A DNA stretch of 23,836 nt from CF-13 sp035279665 (GCA_035279665.1 DATEHI010000038.1:1-23836); one strand, 5' to 3'; positions 1 to 8,183 are shown, numbered from the stretch's first letter. Numbers and translations are program-made. Notes: generated from the sequence alone by a model not told the origin.

Positions 1-1
1 T

Positions 2-1024
2 AATTTGGCACGAATGGCCAAGCTCGCTGCGGACAATAACCTCAGGCTGCGCCCGCATGCGAAGACTCACAAGAGCGCCTACATGGCACAGCGCCAGGTG
101 GCCCACGGCGCCGTCGGCCTGACATGCGCGACGTTCACCGAGGCCGAGGTCTTCGCGGATGCCGGCGTCGATGACCTATTGATCGCCCACCCGCCGGTCG
201 GACAGCCAAAACTCGAGCGCCTGGCCGCCCTGGCGGCACGAGTGAAACGGCTTGCAGTATCACTCGACGATGTCAGCATCGCTAAAACCCTGCCACCGGA
301 CGTTGAGGTCCTGTGGGAAGTCGACCCGGGCCAGCACCGGATCGGGACACTCCCAGGCGAGCCGACTGTAAAGGCCGTCAAGGAACTGGTGCGAGCAATC
401 GGTGCAGAGCGCTTTCGCGGACTCATCACTCATGGCGGCCATGTCTATGCCGCCACCAACCAACGCGAGCGCCAGATCGCTGCGGAACAGGAGAATCAAG
501 CCGTCAGCGGGACCGCCGCGACGTTGCGCCAGGATGGCATCGAGGTGCGCGAACTGAGCATCGGCTCCACTCCCACTGCCGGACTCGCGTTGCGGGACGG
601 CATCACCGAGATACGGCCGGGTACCTACATCTATGGCGATGCCAATCAGGTCGCGTTGCGGAGCCAGCGCCTCGAGGACTGCGCCCTCTGTGTCATGGCC
701 ACCGTCGTCTCTACCCCGGCGCCCGATCGCGCCGTCGTCGACGCCGGATCGAAGTCACTCTCGGCGGACTTGCGCGTCGCCGGACTCGATGGCTACGGCG
801 TCGTGCTTGGTCACGAGGATGTCACCGTGGCCCGCCTCAGCGAGGAGCACGCCGTGCTGGCGCATCCACATCAAACGGGCCTCCGCGTGGGCGATCGTCT
901 GGCTATCGTCCCGGCGCACGTGTGCACAACTGTCAACTTGCAGCCCGAGCTGCTGCTGGTTTCTCCCAGGGATCGTCGTTGGCTGGCGGTCAACGCTCGC
1001 GGCTGGAAACGCGCCGTTCGCTGA
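2..1024 (+). CDS. D-threonine aldolase / D-serine dehydratase-like PLP enzyme (5' partial)
   Basis: This is a fold-type III (alanine racemase-like) PLP enzyme of the D-threonine aldolase / D-serine dehydratase family, cytosolic, acting on D-configured hydroxy amino acids. The N-terminal barrel carries the motif RPHAKTHKS, whose first lysine is the PLP Schiff-base residue in this family. The C-terminal domain has AHVCTTVNL, where the His and Cys are the family's usual divalent-metal ligands. The frame is open to the left edge (Asn-Leu-Ala-Arg-Met), and family proteins have about 25 more residues before this point, so the true start lies outside the window. The TTG at 5 and ATG at 14 are probably internal. 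It ends 13 nt before the MFS start and is probably cotranscribed with it. The family is clear. Which D-amino acid it uses, and whether it acts as aldolase or dehydratase, cannot be told. Confidence 0.88.
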   Translation, partial: NLARMAKLAADNNLRLRPHAKTHKSAYMAQRQVAHGAVGLTCATFTEAEVFADAGVDDLLIAHPPVGQPKLERLAALAARVKRLAVSLDDVSIAKTLPPDVEVLWEVDPGQHRIGTLPGEPTVKAVKELVRAIGAERFRGLITHGGHVYAATNQRERQIAAEQENQAVSGTAATLRQDGIEVRELSIGSTPTAGLALRDGITEIRPGTYIYGDANQVALRSQRLEDCALCVMATVVSTPAPDRAVVDAGSKSLSADLRVAGLDGYGVVLGHEDVTVARLSEEHAVLAHPHQTGLRVGDRLAIVPAHVCTTVNLQPELLLVSPRDRRWLAVNARGWKRAVR

Positions 1025-1037
1025 TACCCTCTTAGAG

Positions 1038-2618
1038 GTGGCGCAGCCGGAGTCAACGTTTACCAACCAGATTCCGGCCGATCGCCGGTATTGGGTGCTG
1101 GGCGCCGTCATGCTGGTGCAGTTCACGTCGGTCCTGACCAGTACGATCGTGTCGACCGCGGCGCCGACGATTGTCGACGAGCTGCACGGGCTCGATCTCT
1201 ACGCCTGGCTCTTCTCCTCGTACCTGCTGGCGTCATCGGTGGCGGTGCCGGTGGTGGGCAAGCTCTCCGACCTCTTCGGACGCCGCCCCTTTTACATCGC
1301 CGGACTTTCGCTCTTCCTGTTTGGGTCAGCCATCTCCGGGCTCTCCCAGAACATGCCTGAGCTGATCGCGGCTCGGGCCCTTACCGGAATCGGGGGCGGG
1401 GCCATGATGGCGCTGGCGGTCACCACCATCGGCGACATCTTTTCTCCTCGTCAGCGTGGTCGCTGGACCGGCCTGATCGTGAGCGTCTTCGGCCTGGGTA
1501 GCATCATCGGCCCGCTGGTCGGCGGATTCATCACCGATCATTTCGGCTGGCGGTGGGTCTTCCTGGTCAACCTGCCGCTCGGGCTGGTTGGGCTGGTCCT
1601 GATTGCCGTTCTCCTGCCGAAGGTCGTGGGTCGCGGCCGGGTCCGCGTCGACTGGCTCGGCATCATCCTCCTCGTGAGCGGCGTCGTCCCCATCTTGACC
1701 GCGCTCACCTGGGCGGGCATCACCTATCCCTGGGACTCGGTCCAGGTGATCACTGCACTGGCCGGCGGCGCGGTGCTTCTGGTCGTGTTCGCGGTGTGGG
1801 AAAACCACGTCGCCGAGCCCATCCTGAGCCTGCACCTTTTCGAGAGTCGGGCCTTTACCGTGGCGGTCATCCTCAGTTTTGTGGTCGGGATGGCCCTCCT
1901 GGGGGCGCTGACGTTTCTGCCGCTGTACGCCCAGGGCGTACTGGGGTACAGCGCGCAGGACGCCGGCCTCGTGCTTTCGCCCCTGATGGTCGGCTTCGTT
2001 CTCGGCAGCCTCGTTGGCGGCCAGCTGACTACGCGGACTGGTCGATACCGGACACAGACGCACATCGGCCTTGCCCTCGCGGTCATCGGCACGTTCTTGC
2101 TGTCACGGCTGTCTGCTGACTCGTCGTTCAGCCAGGCGGTTATCGCCATGGTCGTGACCGGGGCCGGCGTCGGTGCCGTCTTCCCCACTCTGTCGGTCGT
2201 CGTCCAGAGCGCCTTCCCGTACCGGATGCTGGGCACCGCCAATGCGGCGCGCCAGTTCTTCAACAATCTTGGCGCCGTGATGGGCATCCCGATCATGGCG
2301 ACGATCGTCATCGAGACGTTGAAGAACGAATTGCCCAAGCACCTACCCGGCGACGGCGGCGCGCAGCTGGCGAAGGCCGCGACCTCGGGTGCTCAGGGAC
2401 TGATTGCGGGCCAGAACCAGGGACTAACCGAGGCGTTCGGAAAGCTGCCGCCCGCGCTGGCGCACCAGGTGCTCACCGCGGTCCGGGTGAGCCTTTCGAT
2501 CGGCGTCGAACGGGCGTTCATCCTGGCTACCGTACTGATGACCCTGGGATTGCTCACCAGCTTCTTCCTTCCCGAAATCCCGCTCAGAGGAACGATCCAG
2601 GACCACCCGACCGGCTGA
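1038..2618 (+). CDS. DHA2-type (14-TM) MFS efflux transporter
   Basis: This is a major facilitator superfamily drug:H+ antiporter of the EmrB/QacA (DHA2) type, predicted in the inner membrane with about 14 hydrophobic helices. The first cytoplasmic loop has the motif-A-like GKLSDLFGRRPF. Helix 5 has the antiporter motif-C-like GSIIGPLVGGFITD, followed by FGWRWVFLVNLPLG, which is typical of the family. The frame runs open far upstream through the previous gene, but homology-like sequence begins only at YWVLGAVML. I therefore chose the GTG at 1038, which gives 526 residues, the normal size. An ATG at 1110 would cut into helix 1. The purine stretch AGAGG directly before the GTG is a poor ribosome site, so coupling to the gene 13 nt upstream is likely. 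The substrate is unknown; export of an amino acid or an antibiotic are both possible. Confidence 0.9.
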   Translation: MAQPESTFTNQIPADRRYWVLGAVMLVQFTSVLTSTIVSTAAPTIVDELHGLDLYAWLFSSYLLASSVAVPVVGKLSDLFGRRPFYIAGLSLFLFGSAISGLSQNMPELIAARALTGIGGGAMMALAVTTIGDIFSPRQRGRWTGLIVSVFGLGSIIGPLVGGFITDHFGWRWVFLVNLPLGLVGLVLIAVLLPKVVGRGRVRVDWLGIILLVSGVVPILTALTWAGITYPWDSVQVITALAGGAVLLVVFAVWENHVAEPILSLHLFESRAFTVAVILSFVVGMALLGALTFLPLYAQGVLGYSAQDAGLVLSPLMVGFVLGSLVGGQLTTRTGRYRTQTHIGLALAVIGTFLLSRLSADSSFSQAVIAMVVTGAGVGAVFPTLSVVVQSAFPYRMLGTANAARQFFNNLGAVMGIPIMATIVIETLKNELPKHLPGDGGAQLAKAATSGAQGLIAGQNQGLTEAFGKLPPALAHQVLTAVRVSLSIGVERAFILATVLMTLGLLTSFFLPEIPLRGTIQDHPTG

Positions 2619-2654
2619 ACCCTGCAGCGGCCTCAGGTATTGCGAAGACAAGTG

Positions 2655-2682
2655 TTGACAGCCTAGGCAACGCGAGTATCGT
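2655..2682 (+). promoter_or_regulatory. Sigma70-like promoter for the Tat-exported protein gene
   Basis: A perfect -35 hexamer TTGACA (2655-2660) is followed after 16 nt by TATCGT (2677-2682), in the 147-nt gap behind the MFS gene. It would start RNA near 2689, about 75 nt before the chosen ATG of the interrupted exported-protein gene. The spacer is 1 nt short of the optimum and the -10 matches only 4 of 6 positions, so this is plausible rather than certain. Nothing else is evident in the gap. Confidence 0.5.
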
Positions 2683-2765
2683 CGCCACAGGGGGTTATGC
2701 GGCCCTGGCCTGCTGGCCCGGGCGTTTTGAGGGTGGTCCTCGAGGAGGGGAAATTGGGAGACAGC

Positions 2766-3680
2766 ATGTGGCAGGCGGTGACCGGTCGGCCCTACGTGGG
2801 ACACGACCATTTCTGGCAACGCGCGATGTCGCGACGTCAGTTTCTTGGGACGACGGCGGTCGCTACCGCGGCGGTGGCAACGTCGCCAATGTGGTTCCCA
2901 GTGCTGGCGGAAGCCTCTGGGCGGGATCCAAGCCCGATTCCGGGTGGTTTCTTTCCTGGCTACCACGCGTTCCTAGGTCCGAACGTCGAGCCAAGCTCGA
3001 TCTTCAACTATCGTGGCACCACCGGAGTCGCGGCCGTACAGGGAACGGGCACCGAATGGAATACAGAGACCGGTGAGTCGACGACGGTCAACTTCGACAG
3101 CGACAACCGGTTCATGCGCGGCGAGTACATCGGGATGGACGGCGAGGAGCACCGAGGAACTTTCGGCTTCATATGACTCGACATCTATGAGGGTCCGGTG
3201 GATCCTCTGGCGCCCGATACTCACCAGAAACACGACCTGAGCCCGGGCATCGCGCCCAGCGGCCTCTTCTGGACGGTGCGGATTCCCGACCGCTGGGTCC
3301 ACGTGGATTCTGAGGAACTCGAGGACGGTGCCCGCTACCAAATCCACGACCTCGGCTTGAAGGACTATCGACAGCTGGCAAACTCGTTGCCGGCATTTCT
3401 CCCGCCGGGCGTCTCGCAGGCGCCGCCCGATGCGGCCACGGCATCGTTCGACATGCACTGGAAGGGCAATCTCGGCGCGGTTGACGTCACCGATTCCGGC
3501 CCTAACCAGTTCACGATGCAGGGGATGCTGACTCACGCCACGATGGCGTGGTCATGCAAAGTGCCGAGCAAGCATTTCAAATTCCAGTCGGCTGCGGCCA
3601 GCACCTCGCACGAGACCTTCGCGGAGCTCGTTAACGAGCGGAACGGCAGCTTCCTGACGAGCCAGGACGACGACGACTAA
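2766..3680 (+). pseudogene. Tat-exported protein of unknown function, interrupted by in-frame TGA
   Basis: A single reading frame runs from ATG 2766 to TAA 3680 (304 sense positions) with one internal stop, TGA at 3174-3176. Both halves stay in the same frame and look coding. The start at 2766 has GGGAG 5 nt upstream. The twin-arginine motif SRRQFLG followed by a hydrophobic Ala/Thr/Val stretch and an AEA-type cleavage site predicts Tat export. The exported part is soluble, rich in Trp, Tyr, His and Asp, and has no domain I recognise; it ends in an acidic DDDD tail. Without readthrough the product stops at about residue 136, and the second half has only a GTG at 3198 without a clear ribosome site. 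One C-to-T change (CGA to TGA) would explain the stop. It may be a recent pseudogene, a sequence error or a readthrough gene. Confidence 0.7.
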
Positions 3681-3721
3681 GGAGGGAACGGCTAGCTAGT
3701 TGAATTCCGGAGGTGAGGCGG

Positions 3722-3741
3722 CCCAGGGGTCAGTCCCTGGG
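3722..3741 (+). terminator. GC-rich hairpin behind the interrupted exported-protein gene
   Basis: CCCAGGG (3722-3728) and CCCTGGG (3735-3741) form a perfect 7-bp stem with a 6-nt loop, 41 nt after the stop of the upstream gene. Only a pyrimidine run (TCTCCCCTT) follows rather than a U-tract, so it is a weak candidate for intrinsic termination. The remainder of the gap up to 3830 shows nothing recognisable. Confidence 0.4.
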
Positions 3742-3831
3742 TCTCCCCTTCCACCGACGGTCGTGAGTCGCGCGAGAAAGTGCTCCCAACCCATGGCGTG
3801 CCGGCGAGCCTCCACGAACGGAAGACCGCTT

Positions 3832-3837
3832 TAATAT
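3832..3837 (+). promoter_or_regulatory. -10 box placed for a leaderless transcript
   Basis: TAATAT (5 of 6 matches to TATAAT) ends 6 nt before the ATG at 3844, in an otherwise GC-rich sequence. A start site 6-7 nt downstream of the -10 would fall on the A of the ATG, giving a leaderless mRNA. This agrees with the lack of any purine-rich ribosome site before this start. No convincing -35 is seen, which is common for leaderless promoters in high-GC bacteria. Confidence 0.55.
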
Positions 3838-3843
3838 CCTTCT

Positions 3844-4212
3844 ATGGCCGCAAATCCTGTTGCGACAACCCCTGACCAGCGCTACGCACTGCTGGTGAAG
3901 GCTTTCCTCCGCAAAGAAGGGGTGACGCAGGAGGGCAGAGGCTTCGGCTCGTCATCGCTCAGGATTGGGGGCAGCATCTTTGCGCTGTTTTCCTCGCGGG
4001 GCGAGTTCGTGGTCAAGCTGCCCCGTAGCCGGGTTGAAGAACTGATCGCAGCCGGCGACGGCCACCGCTTCGATCCAGGTCACGGACGGCTGATGAAAGA
4101 GTGGCTCGCGCTCCGGCCGACCTCGTCCCGGGATTGGGCGTCGCTGGCAAAGGAGGCGATGAAGTTCGTCGGCTCAGATCGCCCTGGTGGTCGTCAGCCC
4201 GTTGGTCGATAA
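3844..4212 (+). CDS. Small TfoX/YjbR-like protein
   Basis: This 122-residue cytosolic protein has no signal peptide or membrane segment. It resembles small alpha/beta proteins annotated as TfoX N-terminal or MmcQ/YjbR-like. The pattern is an N-terminal helix, FGSSSLRIGGSIFALFSSRGEFVVKLP (two strands around the Gly-rich turn), then RVEELIAAGDGHRFDPGHGRLMKEWL and a C-terminal helix. I recognise this pattern but not a defined function. The family name suggests nucleic-acid-related roles that have not been shown for such stand-alone proteins. The ATG is 6 nt behind a TAATAT box, so translation is probably leaderless. The next gene begins 65 nt downstream on the same strand and may be cotranscribed. 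The gene is very likely real; the family call is moderate. Confidence 0.7.
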   Translation: MAANPVATTPDQRYALLVKAFLRKEGVTQEGRGFGSSSLRIGGSIFALFSSRGEFVVKLPRSRVEELIAAGDGHRFDPGHGRLMKEWLALRPTSSRDWASLAKEAMKFVGSDRPGGRQPVGR

Positions 4213-4277
4213 TCAACGGCTGCCCGCCTGACTCTCCGCGGAGCTGTGCAGCGTAGCCGTGTCGGGCCAAGGCCGCG

Positions 4278-6110
4278 ATGGCCTCGGCGCGGTATCGTGG
4301 CAGCCGGATGGCTGTACAACGCTGGCGCGCCGCGGAGATCCTCCGACTCGGCATCGGTGAAGGCGAGCAACTCGGCTATTCGCGTGCCACCCGTGCAGCT
4401 CGAGTCCTGGAGCGACCGATTGCGGCACTGCTCGCCAGCTGCCAGGCGTTCCGCACGCTCGATGAACATGCCCGCGCGGCGGGCAACTCGGCGGCCACGC
4501 GTGCCCAGCTGCAGATGCTGGCCCACGATGGTCTGCTCGTGGAGGAAGCGGCACTGCGCGCGCGCCTCCGTGCCGCGCCGCATCCCGATGCCGATCACCT
4601 GACTATCTCGACGGTCAGCGTGGTGACGGCTGACCGCGTCGCATCGCTTCGCCAGTGCCTGTCGAGCTATCTCGACAACGCGCAGGCTCACCAGCGGGCA
4701 CTTCGGCTTCGGGTGATGGACGATGCCCGCGGGCCGGACGCCCGAATAGCGACGCAACAGATGCTGGGCGCGCTCGCCTCCGAGCGCGGTGCCGAGATCG
4801 CCTACGCCGGAGCCGATGAGAAGCGGACGCTCGCGGCGGCCCTGGGCGCCGATGGCGAGATTCCCCAGGACGTCATCGACTTTGCCCTGTTCGATCCGGA
4901 GGGCTGTGGCAGGACGACGGGCGCCAACCATAACGCGCAGCTCCTCTTCTGCGCTGGCGAGGCCTTCCTCAGCGTCGACGATGACAGCACCGCCCGGTTC
5001 GCACCAATCCCCGGCGGGGATTCGGCCCTGGAGCTGTCGTCCGGGTACCATGCTCCAGCCACCTGGTTCTATCCCGACCGAGCCGGCGCGATGAAGGCGG
5101 TCCCCTTCGAGCACGGCGATGTCATCGCGATTCACGAAAGACTGCTCGGCCGGCCGGTGGCCAATTGCATCAGCGAGTACAGCCGCGACAACGACCTGCT
5201 GGTCGACAACCTGGGCTCCCGGCTGCTGCGGGGGATCGAGCAGGGACATGCCGAGGTGCTTGTCACTCAGACCGGCCTCGTCGGAGATGCCGGAACGCCG
5301 AATCTGCCGGCGGTCAGCCGTTTGACTGGCGAGTCCCGCGATCGCCTCGTTCGGAGTGAGGCAGCCTACCGCCAGGCAATGCGCAGCCGGGAGATCGTTC
5401 GCGGCCGATCGCGTCTGACGATGACGGACAATCCGTTCCTCTCCACCGGGCCGGCCCTTGCGCTCGATAACCGCCGGCTCTTGCCGGCCTTCTTCCCTGT
5501 GCTGCGCAATACCGATGGCATCTTCGGCCTCACGCTGCGCGCCACCATCGAGTCGGGCTGCATCGCGCACCTGCCCTGGGCACTCGAGCATGTGCCATCG
5601 GAGGACCGGCCGATTCCCCAGGACGCGCTCGCGCGTCTCGCCAGCAGAAGTGTGACGCACGAGTTCATCACGGCCGCGATCCACTCGTTTCCGAGCATCC
5701 CTGGTGGTCAGGGGACTCGCACCGACCGAATCGTCGCGCTCGGCCGCCACCTCCGGGCGGTGGGGTCGCTCGACAACCGCGCCTTTCTCGAGTTCCTTCG
5801 TCCCTGGATCTGGCGCGCGAAGAGCGTGGCCATCGAGGCGCTCGTGGACGATCTCGCGACGCATGACAATCGGCCCGCCTACTGGACGGCGGACGTGCAC
5901 CGCTATCTCGACACATTGCGCGAGGCGCTCGCCGACTCGGGCTACTTCAGTCCAGCCGACCTCCCGCCCGTCCGAGGCGACGCCGACCCCGGCGACCTGA
6001 CTCGTCGACTGGTCCGGCGCTTTGGCGAGCTGCTCACCTGGTGGCCTGCGATGGTCGCGCGCGCGCAAAGGCTCCGCAGCGACGGCCGCGTGACCGTGAA
6101 GTCCCTGTGA
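4278..6110 (+). CDS. GT2-like glycosyltransferase with N-terminal PqqD/RRE-like module (paralogue A)
   Basis: This 610-residue protein has no signal peptide or membrane helix. Residues 25-92 look like a PqqD-type winged helix: a helix (IAALLASCQAF), then RTLDEHA, then LQMLAHDGLLVEEAAL. Such folds bind peptides in RiPP enzymes. Residues 109-240 look like a GT-A glycosyltransferase core: the first strand STVSVVTADRVASLRQCLSSY, DFALFDPEGC, GANHNA (215-220), then LSVDDDS with DDD at 234-236 as the presumed DXD metal/nucleotide-sugar site. Later blocks shared with the next gene are TGLVGDAG, ALDNRRLLPAFFPVLRNTDGIFG and LRPWIWRAKS. The start at 4278 has AAGG 5 nt upstream; ATG 4308 is the alternative. 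Its stop overlaps the start of paralogue B by 4 nt. The donor, acceptor and biological role are unknown. Confidence 0.7.
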   Translation: MASARYRGSRMAVQRWRAAEILRLGIGEGEQLGYSRATRAARVLERPIAALLASCQAFRTLDEHARAAGNSAATRAQLQMLAHDGLLVEEAALRARLRAAPHPDADHLTISTVSVVTADRVASLRQCLSSYLDNAQAHQRALRLRVMDDARGPDARIATQQMLGALASERGAEIAYAGADEKRTLAAALGADGEIPQDVIDFALFDPEGCGRTTGANHNAQLLFCAGEAFLSVDDDSTARFAPIPGGDSALELSSGYHAPATWFYPDRAGAMKAVPFEHGDVIAIHERLLGRPVANCISEYSRDNDLLVDNLGSRLLRGIEQGHAEVLVTQTGLVGDAGTPNLPAVSRLTGESRDRLVRSEAAYRQAMRSREIVRGRSRLTMTDNPFLSTGPALALDNRRLLPAFFPVLRNTDGIFGLTLRATIESGCIAHLPWALEHVPSEDRPIPQDALARLASRSVTHEFITAAIHSFPSIPGGQGTRTDRIVALGRHLRAVGSLDNRAFLEFLRPWIWRAKSVAIEALVDDLATHDNRPAYWTADVHRYLDTLREALADSGYFSPADLPPVRGDADPGDLTRRLVRRFGELLTWWPAMVARAQRLRSDGRVTVKSL

Positions 6111-7867
6111 GTGGCGCAGAACGGTATCGGTCGGGCGACCTGGTTTCCTACCCTGCCGGCCAAGGATATGAGCTGGTGCAGTCGACCATCACCGGTTCGG
6201 CGGCGCTGCTGACGACCCGGCAGGCGGCCTCGCTCAAGGCCTTCGCCTCCTTCCGAACCGTCGACGGACCCGAGCTCGAACCACTCGTCCGTCAGGGCCT
6301 GCTGATCTCCGAAACCGCCCTTCGTCAGCGCTGCCTCGACGCCATTCGGCCCGCACCCGCGCCACCGCCCATCTCGACGGTCGCCGTCATCACGCGCGAC
6401 CGGATCGACACGCTACGCCGCTGCCTGGAGAGTTACATCGCCGCGGCGCGGCGCGCGGGCCGCACCCTCGACTACCTCGTGATCGATACCTCGGAGAAGG
6501 CGCAAATGCGCGATGCCACGCGGAGCATGCTGCACACCATCCGCCGCGAGAGCTCAGTGACCGTGGGCTATGCCGGGTTGGAGGAGCAACACCGCTTCGC
6601 CGATGCGCTGCAGAAAGCCGGCTTGCCCGCGCCGGCCATCGACTTCACGCTCTTCGATCCGCTCCGGTGCAACGCGACCTACGGTGCCGCACGAAACGCG
6701 GTGCTGCTGGCCACGCTTGGCCGGCTGGTCCTGTGCGCCGACGACGATACCCTGAGCACGGTGGCGCCGATGCCGGAGTCAACCCCGGATGGCCTGGCGC
6801 TGTCATCGCGGAATGATCCGACCGCGATCCGCTTCTTCACGGACCACGCAGCGGCCCTGGCGAGCGCGCATCCGATCGAGCGAGATATCTTCGACATTCA
6901 CGCGGACTTGCTGGGGCGTGATGTCGCGTCCAGCCTCGGTCCCGCAAAAGACGCACTGCGGCTCGACGACCTCGATGGCACGCTCCTGCGCGCGATCGAA
7001 TCGGGGCGGGCGCAGGTGGCGGTCACGGCCGCCGGGATGCACGGCGATGCGGGCGGCGGCATGCCGCCGGCGATCCGGCTCATGGATCCCGCGTCGCGCG
7101 CAAGGTTGGTGGATACGAATCGGAACTACGAGGCCCTGGCGCGGAGCCGCGATGTCCAGCGCGGCGTGCCCGTCCGCACCATCTCGAACGGTCCCTACCT
7201 GATGACGATCGGGGCCGGCTTCGACAACCGTGCCACGCTTCCACCGTTTTTTCCCGTGCTCCGCGGTGAGGACACGATCTTCGGCTTCATGCTCGGGCTC
7301 GCCGTGGAAGGCGCGTGCATCGGCCACCTTCCGTACACCGTCGAGCACAGCCCGGCCGAAGCACGGCAGGTCGCGCCCGACGCGATTGCCCACTTCGCCG
7401 AGCACCCCGCGTCGTTCGAGCTCGTGATCGCCTGTCTTCAGTCCTACTCGCCGCCGCCCGGCGCGAGTGCGCGCGATCGCCTTTTAGGGCTCGGGCGCCA
7501 TCTGCGTGAAATTGCCTCGCTCGCGCCGGCCGATTTCGAGGAGTTCCTTCGACTCTGGATCTGGCGGATGAAGGCGCTCGTCCTGGCGCGCCTGACCCAT
7601 GACCTGGACGCCTTCAGCACTGCCTCGCCCGCCTGGATCCGGGACGTCCGGCAGTACCTCGACCGCGCTCGGGAATCGATGGCAAAGGACGGTTATCTGG
7701 TAGCGCCGGAGCTCGAGGCCCGCTTCGGCCCGGAGGCGCTTCGCGTCACGCAGAGCCTGGTGGGCCGCTTCGGTGAGGTCGTCGAGTGCTGGCCCGCGAT
7801 GCTCGAGGTGACCCGTTCACTCGCCGCGAGCGGCGGGGACCTCGCCCCGCCGCTCCAGGGATCCTGA
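6107..7867 (+). CDS. GT2-like glycosyltransferase with shortened PqqD/RRE-like module (paralogue B)
   Basis: This 586-residue tandem paralogue of the upstream protein starts at GTG 6107 inside the upstream stop (GTGA overlap), so translational coupling is expected. Blocks shared in order: ISTVAVITRDRIDTLRRCLESY (about 89-110), DFTLFDPLRC, GAARNA (193-198), CADDDT with DDD at 212-214, AAGMHGDAGGG, FDNRATLPPFFPVLRGEDTIFGF, LGRHLREIASL and LWIWRMK. The GT-A core therefore seems complete, including the DXD-like acidic triad. The N-terminal module differs: FRTVDG runs directly into PELEPLVRQGLLI and is about 13 residues shorter than in paralogue A, so the winged-helix recognition element may be lost. 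The two proteins may work as a pair with one of them recognising the acceptor; this is inference. It ends 95 nt before the convergent small secreted protein. Confidence 0.7.
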   Translation: MSGAERYRSGDLVSYPAGQGYELVQSTITGSAALLTTRQAASLKAFASFRTVDGPELEPLVRQGLLISETALRQRCLDAIRPAPAPPPISTVAVITRDRIDTLRRCLESYIAAARRAGRTLDYLVIDTSEKAQMRDATRSMLHTIRRESSVTVGYAGLEEQHRFADALQKAGLPAPAIDFTLFDPLRCNATYGAARNAVLLATLGRLVLCADDDTLSTVAPMPESTPDGLALSSRNDPTAIRFFTDHAAALASAHPIERDIFDIHADLLGRDVASSLGPAKDALRLDDLDGTLLRAIESGRAQVAVTAAGMHGDAGGGMPPAIRLMDPASRARLVDTNRNYEALARSRDVQRGVPVRTISNGPYLMTIGAGFDNRATLPPFFPVLRGEDTIFGFMLGLAVEGACIGHLPYTVEHSPAEARQVAPDAIAHFAEHPASFELVIACLQSYSPPPGASARDRLLGLGRHLREIASLAPADFEEFLRLWIWRMKALVLARLTHDLDAFSTASPAWIRDVRQYLDRARESMAKDGYLVAPELEARFGPEALRVTQSLVGRFGEVVECWPAMLEVTRSLAASGGDLAPPLQGS

Positions 7868-7884
7868 GCAGCTCGCGCCCCACT

Positions 7885-7952
7885 CCCTCCCCCGCCTCGC
7901 TTGTGGGGGAGGGCCTACTTATCCCCTCCCTCCTGGAGAGGACAGGGTGGGG
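7885..7952 (+). repeat. Dispersed C-rich/G-rich palindrome, copy 1 (intergenic)
   Basis: CCCTCCCCC (7885-7893) pairs perfectly with GGGGGAGGG (7905-7913) around an 11-nt loop. A tail containing CAGGGTGGGG follows at 7943-7952, with a CCCCTCCCTCCTGGAGAGG insertion between stem and tail. It lies between two convergent genes, where the stem could also act as a terminator for either strand. It has the same orientation as all other copies in the window. Confidence 0.75.
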
Positions 7953-7962
7953 TTACGCGTCG

Positions 7963-8148
7963 TTACGCCGTGCCGCAGGGAACCAGCGTGACGTTCTGGC
8001 CCTGCCAGTCGCCCTGCTGATCGAAGTTTCCCTGCTCCGGCCCGGGGACTGGACACAGGGTCTGCGCGTGCGCGGTGACCGTGGCGATCCCCGGTGCGAT
8101 CGTGGTCGCGATCGATATCGCCGAAATGCCGAAGAGCTTCCTCCACAT
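7963..8148 (-). CDS. Small secreted two-cysteine protein
   Basis: This 61-residue protein has a classical Sec signal peptide: MWRK, then a hydrophobic stretch, ending in VTAHA before Gln29. The predicted mature part is only 33 residues, Pro/Gln/Gly-rich, with two cysteines (LCPVPG near its start and VPCGTA at its end) that could form one disulfide loop. I do not recognise a family. The gene is supported by three independent signals: a strong ribosome site GGAGG 10 nt before the ATG, a TTGACC/17/TATCTT promoter about 30 nt further up, and a convincing signal peptide. It is convergent with the glycosyltransferase pair. A longer overlapping frame on the same strand lacks these signals and was rejected. 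Confidence 0.65.
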   Translation of the reverse strand: MWRKLFGISAISIATTIAPGIATVTAHAQTLCPVPGPEQGNFDQQGDWQGQNVTLVPCGTA

Positions 8149-8183
8149 AGCCGTGACCCTCCAATTGATACCGATATATTTCG

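Noticed and set aside
3174..3176. TGA as a selenocysteine codon
   Set aside because: There is no redox-motif context or evident SECIS-like hairpin directly after it, and the exported protein does not resemble known selenoproteins.
4194..6068. 624-codon open frame on the minus strand
   Set aside because: It is antisense to glycosyltransferase paralogue A, is very Arg/Gly-rich, has no recognisable motif and contains low-complexity sequence typical of shadow frames in high-GC DNA.
7963..8148. RiPP precursor for the RRE-like glycosyltransferases
   Set aside because: It has a Sec signal peptide rather than a leader/core layout, lies on the opposite strand, and has its own promoter; kept only as a secreted protein of unknown role.
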